A stretch of DNA of 64,000 bases from Prinsepia uniflora (lineage: Eukaryota > Streptophyta > Magnoliopsida > Rosales > Rosaceae). Each line of letters opens with the position of its first letter. Positions within the stretch are counted from its first letter, which is position 1. Where the stretch lies: NCBI GenBank assembly GCA_032719365.1, contig CM064862.1, forward strand, positions 56,077,840 to 56,141,839. Reading direction: 5' to 3'. Shown here piece after piece: positions 12,415 to 22,563 of this stretch. A program made the position numbers and the translations under genes. The notes beneath the pieces are model-generated. The model made no database searches. It saw only the letters and a program-made list of their open reading frames with translations, and had not been told where the DNA came from.

Positions 12415-13220
12415 TCATTTTTCCTTCTCTTTTCGCAATTCCAATATTTGTTCAAATTGTAATGCCTTCGTATGATCTTCATCTCTTTTCTTCCTCAATG
12501 CCGCCTCTTCCAAATTTTGCAATGCAATGACCTCTATGGTGGCATACAATCGATTATTTTCAATTATATGTGACCTTCCCTTTCTCCGAGCTTCTTTTAA
12601 TTGCTTCCTTCTTGGAGGTCTTACTGAGGAACCTATATTGGCTCTGGAATTTTCTTCTTTCCCATCTTCATCCAAATTAATTGAATCTTCAAGTGGTGAT
12701 GAGCCAAATGGAGATACTTGACTTACTTCAGATTCTCTCTGAGGCGTATCTTTGAAATACTCGCAATCTTTACATATCTCCTAACAATGATGAAACATAA
12801 ATTGCGAATTCAGCTTTGCTTTATAATAGACCTCTGCTTGTATCAGCTAAACATATTGTCAAGAACAATTGGCTAATTTAAAAAATAAATTGTGCACAAT
12901 GATACTACATTTATAAATTTACAAATTCTCACCTCATCCATCTTATTGGCACTGCTACGATGAAAATTCGCAGCTTTTTTTGAAGCCCTTTGCCACTCTT
13001 TGAGCATCGGTCATAATTTTTTCCACCTATTTGAAAACCCCTAAACAGTTAGGATACCTTCCACATGACCATTCCAATTTTGGATATAATAGTTTCAAAC
13101 ACGTAATCAGAATGCGCTGTTTGTTTGCTCTACTCCTTCAATTGCATCTGAAGTGACAGCTGCCAAAGCTTTGCATAACATCACTTCTTCTGCATTTGAC
13201 CACTTATGATTTGGTGTCAT
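12415..13220 (-). pseudogene. Broken plant SANT/NAM-associated protein gene
   Basis: Read on minus from an ATG at 13220. The first part begins MTPNHKWSNAEEVMLCKALA and continues with SDAIEGVEQTNSAF, then NRWKKLMTDAQRVAKG. This is the pattern of plant Myb/SANT-like proteins that have a NAM-associated C-terminal domain, often found with PIF/Harbinger transposons. A second part reads FMFHHC.EICKD, VSPFGSSP and PPRRKQLKEARRKG. It ends in a charged helical tail rich in E, K and R (LEEAALRKKRDED, ELRKEKEK). In-frame stops and at least one frameshift interrupt it, for example just after NSAF and within FHHC.EI. No catalytic residue is expected. The family call rests on pattern memory. It could be a host gene relic or transposon cargo. 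Confidence 0.55.
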
Positions 13221-13320
13221 ATTTTATAGTAGTAAATATTAAGTTCATGTGGATATATTTAAATTGTCATATTAACAACAATAATAATATAATAATATTA
13301 TAAGTATCAAGTTAGACTTT

Positions 13321-13346
13321 AATAATAATAATAATAATAATAATAA
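13321..13346. repeat. (AAT)n microsatellite
   Basis: About eight uninterrupted AAT units in AT-rich DNA. Confidence 0.9.
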
Positions 13347-13379
13347 CATACAACTATCAATTTAAATTGAGAAAATATA

Positions 13380-13605
13380 ATAACCAACAAATAAATATAA
13401 ACAAACAAATAAATATAAATAAATAAATCAGAAGAAAAAAAAAGAAAAAATTGTTCATAAATATAAACAAATAAATTAGAAAAAAAAAATAAAAACAATG
13501 TTAATAAATGTAAACAAATAAATTAGAAAAGAAACAAAAAAAAATGTTAATAAATATAAACAAATAAATCTGAAAAAAACAAAAAAAAATGTTAATAAAC
13601 TGAAC
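13380..13605. repeat. A-rich tandem repeat, unit about 45 bp
   Basis: Four or five imperfect copies of a unit containing ATAAATATAAACAAATAAAT followed by an A-rich block and TGTTAATA. It produces a spurious Phe/Leu-rich minus frame. Confidence 0.75.
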
Positions 13606-13799
13606 AAAACACATTGTTTTGCAGCTCCTAATTTTGTAGAAAAGGGAGAGTTCTCGACTCTCTCAATCATTCTCGAACGATTGAAACAGAGAGGAGCAAT
13701 TGATGGAGAGCTTCCAGGTTCCAGCGACGCCGCGAGAGATGGAGAGCTTCCAACGACGATAGGTTCCAACGACGAGGGGTTCGTTATAGCTTCGAGGAA

Positions 13800-15000
13800 C
13801 CATATCAGATGAGCCCAAGGGGCTTTATGCGCATGGGAGCACAAAGAATCCCAAAAAGACCTAGAGAAGAAACCAATTGAATTACCTGGATCCCAAGATA
13901 ACTTGTCAACAGAACCAACAAGAGGGGAGATGGTAAGAGAGCTATAAAAAAATAGAGCAGATCCAGAGATAAGAAGTCACAGGCCAACACCAGGAACACC
14001 TCTCAATCACCAAGGAAAACTTGGAATCACAGCCCAACCCAGCCAAAATAACTAAGCATTCACCCCATTTCTAAGCAAAGGCCCATGGGGGGTGCAAGAA
14101 GTCATGCCAGAGAAAGATTTTGGAGACATCACCCATCTTAGCCTTGATAAGCAACTTGACCAAGGGTTTAATTTTCAAGAGCTTTTTCCAGTTTCAAGGA
14201 CAAGAAAAATGAGGAGGAATTGTCTAGAAGCACATACCTTTAATAAAGTAGGCAAAGACCCATCTAGACCAGACATTGCCACACTCATCAGAAAAAATAT
14301 ACCAAATGAATCTAGCCATAAGAGTAATGTTCCACTTATAGAGCTCTCGAAGGCCAAGCCCACCCTCGTTCCAAATATATCAGAAGACTTATCAGCCTAA
14401 AGAACACACTTAAACAAGCGCTCCATTTTATAGAAGACTTTCTTGAGGATGAACAAATGAGAGGCCCTAGTAAACCTGAACACTACTAAGAACTGACTTG
14501 ATGAGTAGGAGGCGCACAACAAAGGAAAGAAACTGATTCCCCCACCCGTTGATGCTTCTCTCAATCTTCTCCAAGAGAGGTCTACAATCCTCAAAGCTGA
14601 GCTTACTAGTGATAAGAAGGACACTAAGGTATCTAAAAAGGGTAATACCCACATGGAAATCGAGTAAAGAGAGGATGGTACTAACCTTACCTTCTGCAAT
14701 ACTAGTCATATAAGCATTACTCTTGGAAGGATTGGTACAAAAGGCTTGAGCAAAGAGAAAAATGGTTTAATGAGGCCTTAATCACAGCAACATAGGCATA
14801 ATCCACATCCATAAACAACATTAAATCATCTGCAAAGATTAAGTGAGAAAGACTAACCCATTCACGACGCCAATGGTAACGAAACATAGGAGTTCTGGCA
14901 ATGCGATGAAGTAGTGACTAAGAGAAAAGTTCCATATCAATTACAAACAAATAAGAGGATAAAGGGTCTCCCTACCCCAACACACCTTGCTACTAGAAAA
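13800..15000 (-). pseudogene. LINE (non-LTR retrotransposon) reverse transcriptase, 5'-truncated
   Basis: Read on minus from about 15000 to 13800. Reverse-transcriptase blocks appear in order. QGVLG.GDPLSSYLFVIDME is the (R)QGDPLSPYLF block. SHLIFADDLMLF at about 14820-14845 has the catalytic FADD (14822-14836). RYLSVLLITSKLSFEDCRPL, then INGWGNQFLSF and LIKSVLSS form the thumb region typical of plant L1-type LINEs. Farther on, EGGLGLREL and VSKIFLWHDFLHPPWAF match the zf-RVT-type C-terminal region. Stops and frameshifts are scattered through it. The endonuclease and N-terminal RT are missing, as expected from 5' truncation. No poly-A tail is resolved at the 13800 end. Confidence 0.8.
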
Positions 15001-15136
15001 ACTTGTAAGTTCACCGTTAACATACACATAGTAGTGGGGGTGTAGAAAAACTTGTAAGTTCACCTTGCTACCAGATAAAGGGCCCTAAGTTTTCACGACC
15101 CTGAATTCCTTTAGAGACTATTGATTGGTCCTTTCG

Positions 15137-15415
15137 TGTAACGACCCGTCCTGAATTCCAGGATTAGATTAGTGACTAATGAAGAATTAGTGAGATTAAT
15201 CGGTGATTAGTTGAACAAAATCGGACGGACGGTGAAAAATGATCGTTTTGCCCGGAAAAATGTTGACTTTTGACTCGGGGAGTCAAACGTACAAGGGCCG
15301 ATGACCGTGACGTAGATCGGGACGTCATGAGTCCATAGACAGGCGACACGTTGAAATTGGACATCGAACAGAAAAGTTATGGTCACGGGAGCGAAAACGG
15401 AGATCTACGTCTCGG
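15137..15415 (+). mobile_element. 5' end of a plus-strand LARD LTR
   Basis: Begins TGTAACGACCCGTCCTGAA with the subterminal GGATTAGATTAGTGACTAATG and runs through the conserved block to about 15415. There it joins a minus-strand LTR fragment head to head. Only the first 280 bp of the LTR remain. Confidence 0.8.
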
Positions 15416-15439
15416 GATTAGTATTAAATATTATTTTAA

Positions 15440-18355
15440 TCCATCTCTGGCCCTCACCGGGCTTCCAGAGTACGCCAGGATCGTAGGAGGAGGAGTGTGA
15501 TGTCTCGTCTCTACTACAGCCTGCATCCACGATCAACCTGAAGGGCATTAAAACATCAAAATTCGTGAGTGGACAAAATAATATTTTAATAAAACATTTT
15601 CACATAAAGAAATTTATGCCCTTCACTAAAAGCATATGCATGCATTCAAAAACCGTTTACCAAAACGTTCATAAAACCATTTGTCAAACATATTCTCAAA
15701 ACCTTTCAAGGGTTCATGCCTGGTTCCCATAAACCGTCATGACCCATAAAAACCATTTGGGTCCCTGACCCGAAATTTCAACTTTAAAACCATAAAACAA
15801 TACATGTGGGAACTCAGCCCAAATCAACATACGTGGGTCTCAAGCCAAAACCATTCTCAGTGAAATATTAAAACATCGAATACAGGGTCTCTGCCCCAAA
15901 CCATTTCCAAAACATTGAATACGGGGTCTAGCCCTAAATCACTTTCTAAAACATGGAACACAGGGTCTCCGCCCTCAAATCTCTTTCTATAAACCACATA
16001 CGTATCAATATACATATGACCCATCCGAGGCACTTCCGAAAAGATGCCAACTCGGGGCACACAGCCAATAGGGAACACATCCCCGATATATGTCGCGATA
16101 TCATCTCTATACTAGTGTGCACACTACTCGGGGTCTTACTCCGAGTCTTTCCCCAGGAATTCTCCATCTGGGAGGCTCAATCTCTGGATCTAGTCCGAGC
16201 TCTCTCTCTGGATCTAGTCCGATCATCTCACCGGAATCTGGTCCGGGACCACATCATATCTCGTAACTCCCACTACTGGAACGGGATCCCTATGGGGATA
16301 CCCATTATGGTCTGTGGATCGTGACTCTCCAGGTCGACGTCTGGAGGAGACCATATAAATCATATGGAGGGTTTTATACATTTCAAATACATTCTTTCTT
16401 TCTCAAAACATTTCTCAACTAGGTCTCATACCCGATTCATCTCAACAGGATTCCTCGAATCCGATTCAAATCAATTTCACAGGCCTCGGCCTAAAGCCAC
16501 AGTTCAACGGGGTCTCATGCCCGAATTCTCATTTCACAAACCGAACTGGGTCTCAAACCCGATGTCACAATCAACAGGGCCTCAAGCCCGATACCACAGC
16601 TAACTTGGCCCTAAGCCCGAAAGCATAAACCAACGAGACCTAAAGTTTGATTTCACAACCAACGGGGCCTTAAGCTTGATACTAGAGTCAACTTGGCCTC
16701 CAGCCCGATATTACAACCAAATGGGCCTCAAGCCCGAATTCGTAAACTAACGGGACCCTCGGTCCGATCGTATAACTCAAATGGACCCTCGGTCCAATTC
16801 CTCGTCAAATCAAATGGGTCTCGTGCCCGATTTCATATTTCTAAATCCAAAATCAATTCATTAAATCATCATTGAAAACCTAGCACGTATAAGCATCGTA
16901 TAAAATCGAAAATCTTGAAATACGTGTAAATACGTGAATCCTAGGCGAGCACAAACAAAGCACTCATGGCATCACAAAAAATGTATTAAAATACTTATAA
17001 AACATTTATACATGCATCGAATTCATAAAACAAGTCCACTCACAGACCGTCCGAAGCCGCGACTCAATATGCGTGCTAAAATGTCTTCCAGGCCAATCGT
17101 CACGACCGGGATTCACGAACTTGTCCACATCGTAATAGAAGGTTATTAACTACTTAAATAAACCCTCACTAAAGTCCCGTAATTTTCCAAAATTTCTAAA
17201 TATTTTTAAACACAAAACTAAACCTTCAGACGTCTCGAACTATATCGAAACGATGTCTGATTGACACGAAACAAGTCCCATAATGTTCGTTACATCGAAT
17301 AGATGATTTCACGTGTTGTAACATTCCCTAAAGGAGGGAACACGCGCCCTCAAGCACCCCAAGAACGTCCTGCGCGTGGGCCTCACGCGCCAAGACACTG
17401 TTTATCTTCTTCATGCAATCGAACCGGTCCAGCCGGTTCACCCTATCTAGCTGGTCTAACAAGACCGGCGTGACCGGTCCAGGCTCCCCACTCCTCTTTT
17501 TTTGTCCAATTCCTTGATTTTCAATCCCAATCTTCCTATTTTGATGTTATGAACCTAAATATATAACCCAAACACCCTAAAACCTCCTAAAATCTCATGG
17601 TTCAATTATTTCCTCACGGCCTCTGTTTTCCCGGCCACCCTCAGGGCCTCCTTCGCCGTGAACCACCCTCAAAAATGTCCTAAAACCTTCCTAGCAACCT
17701 ACTAATCCTTATCCAAACATACAAAACAATAAATAATGTAAAAATCGACAAAAAAGGGAATTTGGGCCTAATCGGGTAATCGGTGGTTTCCTAGCCAACA
17801 TCGCCGTGCACGGCGGTCCAGACAGCCCTCCAGCGACCTTCTACCTCCTCTGTCTCTCCCTCTCAGGCCCTCTGGCTCATGGTCGATCGACAAGGTAAAT
17901 GGGATGGGTTGTTAGATCGGGTTTGGTGTTTGGGTTTGGTATGCACGAACAAAGAATGAAGATGATATGCATGAATGAAAGTGGGTGGGCTATGGATGGA
18001 TGACAAGTGTCATTCATCCATTGGCCTGCCCCAAAATGTCTGGGCCTGACACTAAAGACAAAACTTAAATTGTCTCGTAAAACGCGCAATAGTACTTTCG
18101 AACTTCTGTGAACCGTAACTTCTCCGTCGAACGTCCGAATTCGACGTGCCACCTGTCTACGGATTCGTATCGTCCTGATCTACGTAACAGTCGTCGGCCC
18201 TCGGCCCTCGGACCTCCCAGGTTAAAAGTCAACTATTTGCTTCTATTAAATTACCAAAATGCCCCCCGAACTTCCAAAAATCATAACTTCTTCCTCGAAT
18301 GTCGGAATCGGGCGTGCCACTTGTCTATGAACTCGCGACGTCCCGAACTACATCA
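15440..18355 (-). mobile_element. LARD LTR missing both termini
   Basis: Starts inside the family end block (gggcttccagagtacgccagg, gagtgtgatgtctcg, gatcaacctgaagggcat). It passes GTGAGTGGAC (15565), a stem-loop array (15830-16850), TCCACTCACAGACCG (17035), a TGGATGACAAGTGTCATTCATCCA palindrome (about 17996-18019) and the common 5' block. It then breaks at about 18355 (aactacatcac) and continues into a different part of an LTR. Both ends are lost, so this is probably a recombination relic. Confidence 0.7.
16400..16850. repeat. Degenerate stem-loop array, GGGCCTC...GCCCGAT units
   Basis: At least ten imperfect units of about 30-45 bp, each with a GGGnCTC(A/G)nGCCCGA core whose outer GGGC and GCCC pair, separated by AT-rich linkers such as aaccaacgg. 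Several units have compensating changes, for example GGACCCTCGGTCCGA. Confidence 0.75.
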
Positions 18356-18550
18356 CACTCAGGGTCTCAAATCCCAAGTCTCCCTAGGGTCCACCCAGGT
18401 GTAAGACCCGTGTTCTAGAGGGAACGGTGAACAATCCCACAGTCCTGTGAGGGGGAATGGTCTGGGAAGGGATTGGTGGTGTGCCTTAAAGGTGTAGGCA
18501 CACACCTATCTAGCACGAGGCCTTTTGGGAGCTCAGTGGTTTTGGGTTCG

Positions 18551-18617
18551 GTTGGAACTCCAAATTTAAGTGAATTGAGGTTGGTGCAATTCCATGACGG
18601 GTGACCCCTGGGAAGTT
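18551..18617 (+). other. 5S rRNA-like region of Cassandra LTR 1
   Basis: Corresponds to the internal control region of plant 5S rRNA: a decayed box A (aactccaaatttaagtg) and box C (gacgggtgacccctgggaag). Confidence 0.8.
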
Positions 18618-18732
18618 GCATCGTAAGCTCCTGAAAACAAAACCGTGAGGGCAAGGTCAAGGAGGCCCAAAGCGGACAATATCGTGTTAGATGAGTCGGG
18701 TCCTGACCGAGGAGGGTAGGGTCCTGATAGAA

Positions 18733-18744
18733 TGGTATCAGAGC
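18733..18744 (+). other. Cassandra primer binding site
   Basis: TGGTATCAGAGC, tRNA-iMet type, immediately after LTR 1. Confidence 0.9.
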
Positions 18745-18950
18745 CAGACCCCGACCGAGAAGTGTTCCAGCGAGGACGCTGGGCCCTAAGGGGATGGATT
18801 GTAAGACCCGTGTCCTGGAGGGAACGGTGAACAATCCCACATTCCTGTGAGGTGGAATGGTCTGGGAAGGGATTAGTGGTGTGCCTTAAAGGTGTAGGCA
18901 CACACTTATCTAGTACGAGGCCTTTTGAGAGCTCAGTGGTTTTGGGTTCG

Positions 18951-19017
18951 GTTGGAACTCTAAAGTTAAGAGAGTTGAGGTTGGTGCAATTCCATGATGG
19001 GTGACCTCCTAGGAAGT
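18951..19017 (+). other. 5S rRNA-like region of Cassandra LTR 2
   Basis: Closer to true 5S than LTR 1: aaagttaag for box A and gatgggtgacctcctaggaa for box C, one base from the plant 5S sequence in that stretch. It is not a 5S gene, because both flanks are Cassandra LTR. Confidence 0.85.
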
Positions 19018-19434
19018 TGCATCGTGAGCTCTCGAAAAAACAAACCGTGAAGGCAAGGGCAAGTAGGCCCAAAGCGGACAATATCGTGCTACATGAGTCG
19101 GGTCTTGACCGAGAAGGGTCGGGTCCTAACACTAGGTCAATGTCCGTAGATCAATGACCCTCCTTAGGGGTTATAATCCATAATAGCCTTCGTGAGAGTA
19201 AGGCACCCAACGGGGGCGACTCCACTCAGTTAGTGCTCCGTGACTACTCTGAGGTCCACCCAGGCCAACGACCCTCACTAGAGAAGACAATCCATAATAT
19301 ATATGGATGGTATATGAAAAACCAATTGAAATCATTCTCAAAACCTTTTAAAGGTTTATGCCCGGCCCCCATAAACCGTCATTAACCAGAAATCCATTTA
19401 TGGGTCCCCGACCCGAAATCACAACCGTAAACCA

Positions 19435-19870
19435 TAACTGGGCCTCAAGCCTGATTTCCTAAACCAACTGGGTCTCATGCCCGATTTTATAAACCAAATA
19501 GGCCTCGTGCCCGATATCGTAAACCAAATGGGCCTCGTACCCGATATCGTAAATCAAATGGGCCTCGTGCCCTATTATTTAACCCAACTGGGCCCCGAGC
19601 TCGATTTGTAAATCAACTGGGCCTTTAGTACGATTCATAAACCACCTGGGCATTTGGCCCGAATGGTAAACCAACTGGGCCTCATGCTCGATATCGTAAA
19701 CCAAATGGGCCTCGTGCCCGATATCATAAACCAAATGAGCCTCGTGCCCGATTCCATATTTTTAAATCCGAAACCGATTCACGAACCAATTAGGCCTATG
19801 GCCCGATAACGTAACTAAATGGACTTCGAGTTTGAGGGTTTCCAAAACAAATGGGTCTCGAGCCTGAGTT
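19435..19870. repeat. Stem-loop array of element A, left LTR
   Basis: About a dozen units of 30-35 bp, with a core GGGCCTCGTGCCCGAT and linker atcgtaaaccaaat. GGGC pairs with GCCC in each unit. The neighbouring units at 19500-19560 are nearly identical, suggesting recent unit duplication. Confidence 0.85.
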
Positions 19871-21568
19871 TACCTTTTCAAATCCAAAACCATTTCGTTA
19901 AACCATTATCATAACCATAAGCACGTCTAATCAGTGCAAAACCAAAAACCTTGATTTAGGTGCAAATACGTAAATCATCTCGAAATACGTGAAATCATGT
20001 AAATTCCCAATATCCAAATCAACATCATAGAATCACATATGTAAAACATATAAAACATTTATGCATGCATCACAGTTTAGAAATCAAGGTCCACTCACAG
20101 ACCGTCCGACGCTGCTGACTCGATTTGCATGCTGTAAGCCTCCCCAGGATAATCACCGTCACCGGGACTCCCAAACCTGTCCAAATCACACTAGATGGTT
20201 ACTAACTACCTTATTAACCTCTCATTGAATCCCCGTAATTTTCTCGAGAATTTTAACTATTTTAAAACTCGATCCTAAACCTTCGGACAACCCGAACTAT
20301 ATCGAGACGGTGTCCGATCGACATGAAACCAGTCCCACAATGTTCATTACATCGAATAGATTAAAAGTCATGGAGAACACTATCCCAACCCATGCTTCAT
20401 GCGTCCCCGCGGGCCACCCAAAGGGGCTGCGCGTGAAGCCCACGCGCATGAACTGTTCATTACCCCTAACCTCCAGCCGACCGGGTTCATTGGTTTGGAA
20501 CCGGACTGGACAGGTCTGGACCGGTGTGACGGGTCCAGGGCTCTATCTCACTCATTTTCGATCCATTTTTGTCCCTTTCGATTCCTAAACCTTCCTCTAC
20601 TCATTTCCTATCCATCTATGACTCCAAAACACTTGAAAAACCATCAAAAACTTACCTTCCATGATCAAACAGTGATCTTAACTTTCAAGCTCAGTTTGCC
20701 CATCCCTCTAGCCTTACATTTCCTTCGAAATTAATCCCCATCGGGTCGTCCTTGTCCCTAGGTCATGTTAGAATCAAAAGAGGCTCAAAACAACGACCAA
20801 AACTAAATTTCCAATTTTTGAAAACAATGGGTTCTCGGCCTGATGTACCTCCACCGTGGACCGCTGTGTCCCGTCGCCTCTCGGCCCCTCTGATCACTCC
20901 CTCACTCACAGTCTCTCACACGAACACAAGATGGTCATGGTGGTGAGGTGATATGTGTGTTGTGTGTTGTTTGTTTAGAGGGAAAGGAGAAGTTGGTGTA
21001 CATGTTAGGGAATGGAAATGAAAGAAGATATTTGATGATGATAATCAGATGAGAGAGAGAGAGGAAGATGGACGGTGGAGATGAGAGGGGGAGGTAGAGA
21101 TGAATGGCTAGGATGAGAAGTGGGTGGGATATATATGTATTTTAATACAAGTGGCCCAATCACATTTTAGATCCACATTTTAGGGTTGATGACCAATGGG
21201 ATGAGTGACACTTGTCACTCATCCATGGGTCCCATATAAATATCTGCCCAATCAGATATTGCCACATAATTTCTACCTCGTAATGCATGCATAGTCCAAT
21301 TGAACTTCCTGTGACCATAACTTCTCCGTTCGACTTCCGATTTTGATGTGCCGCTTGTCTGCGGACTCGTGACGTCCCGATCTACGTCACGGTCATCGGT
21401 CCTCGTAGTTTTGTCTCCCCGAGTCAAAAGTCAACATTTTGCCACGATCATGGGAAAAATGGTCATTTTGCATCGTCCGTCTGATTTCGCTCAACTAATC
21501 ACCGATTAATCTCACATATCCTCCATTAGTCACTAATCTAATCCCGAAATTTGGTTTGGGTCGTTACA

Positions 21569-22563
21569 ACCTTCCCTCCTTAATTAATTTCGTCCTCGGA
21601 ATTCCAACTATCCAAATTCCACAACCACTTGTGGAAAACAATTCAATCTCACATCATGTGTACACTTGTACGCCAACAAACCAGAACAACACTTGTCTGC
21701 ACCCGGACGTTTCACCAACATTCACGTCGTATCGACTACACTCGACCACGTCGAGTGGTCACTTGACAGTTCTACCATTACGCTGACACAAACAACTTGA
21801 CGGTTCCTTCCTCAATCACCAAACTATCATGACTTCTGCTCCCACTAAGAGTCACCAAAACTCACTCATCGATCCCCGTTGACACATCCCTATAAACTTT
21901 CACCACTTGATAGTTACCAGTCGAAAACTGACACTATACCCGCTTGTTGTTACTCTAACCACCAACTCACTCACCCTGAGTATACGTATACCAACAAAGC
22001 ACTCGACCTGTGTGTAACTGGACCCATTAGAATCACCCTGACCCAATCCACAGTGTCCAATGTCCAGTTCACGTCCTTAACAAATCCAATGGTATCGGGA
22101 CTAAGCCGACTACCAATATACTTACCAACGTATCCCTGGTATATCCCATATACCGTCACAAGGCACCACAAGCCTACCTAGTATCATACCTCGAACAACG
22201 TACAGGGCACATACATCCATCCATAAACCAGCCTACAACCTAGATCGTAGCCAAACACGTTTCAATTTTGGAGACCATCTTTCCAATCCAGTACTAGACA
22301 GATCGAAAACTCCAACCCATCATCTATTTCGAGTCCCACGGTCACCCGACCAACATCAACACGCCTACCCATTCATACCACCTGCGAAAAATCAAGGATG
22401 ATCCAAGGCAATGACACCAAATTTCATTCTACGTTAATGCAAACAAAACTCGCTGCACTCACCCCGCCATGTAACCAAACATCGTCTGCCACCAAGCAGA
22501 AATGAGAAATCTCATTCGCCTACCTTCGAAATACCCAACTCCTCATGATGACCCAAGACAAAT
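21569..22563 (-). mobile_element. Element A internal region, 3' part with polypurine tract
   Basis: Begins with accttccctccttaatta, the reverse complement of a polypurine tract, then tttcgtcctcggaattcc. On minus this reads GAGGACGAAATT...AAGGAGGGAAGGT, directly before the LTR start. That signature is known from plant Ty3/gypsy chromoviruses. The rest has no coding motif. It is cut at 22563 by element B and resumes at 33745. Confidence 0.75.

Larger units (their letters stand above)
18400..19131 (+). mobile_element. Cassandra TRIM retrotransposon, complete
   Basis: A 732-bp element with LTRs at 18400-18729 and 18800-19131 (TGTAAGACCC...GGGTCCTAACA), a TGGTATCAGAGC primer site at 18733-18744 and a polypurine tract (ctaaggggatgga) just before the second LTR. 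The LTRs contain the Cassandra signatures acgaggccttttgggagctc, aaaccgtgagggcaagg and gcccaaagcggacaatatcg, and a 5S rRNA-like internal promoter region. The flanks CCAGG (18395-18399) and CTAGG (19132-19136) are a target duplication with one mismatch. It inserted in the left LTR of element A. The family encodes no protein and is moved by other elements' enzymes. Expression by Pol III from the 5S-like boxes is known for the family. Confidence 0.92.
18356..21568 (-). mobile_element. Left LTR of element A (interrupted by Cassandra)
   Basis: LTR sequence at 18356-18399 continues at 19132 after the Cassandra insertion, lining up with 35899-35950 of the right LTR of A. It ends TTTGGGTCGTTACA at 21568. 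Its first few hundred bases are missing at the 18355 junction. It has the GGGCCTC array (19435-19870), CCACTCACAGACCG (about 20093), a GA-rich promoter-proximal tract (about 21050-21100) and the 26-bp palindrome near 21204-21229. The polypurine tract follows directly, marking it as the 3' LTR of a minus element. Confidence 0.8.

Noticed and set aside
13476..13844. Membrane-protein-like minus frame rich in Phe and Leu
   Set aside because: The hydrophobic run is the translation of an A-rich tandem repeat.
16400..16850. CRISPR array
   Set aside because: Units are imperfect, unit and linker both vary, the DNA is plant nuclear and no cas genes exist. These are LTR minisatellites.
18951..19017. 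5S rRNA gene
   Set aside because: The match is limited to the internal promoter part and is embedded in Cassandra LTRs in both copies.
18566..19132. 188-aa minus-strand open frame, and the 141-aa frame at 18415-18840
   Set aside because: They are antisense frames through the duplicated Cassandra LTRs. The repeated protein segment simply reflects the two LTRs.
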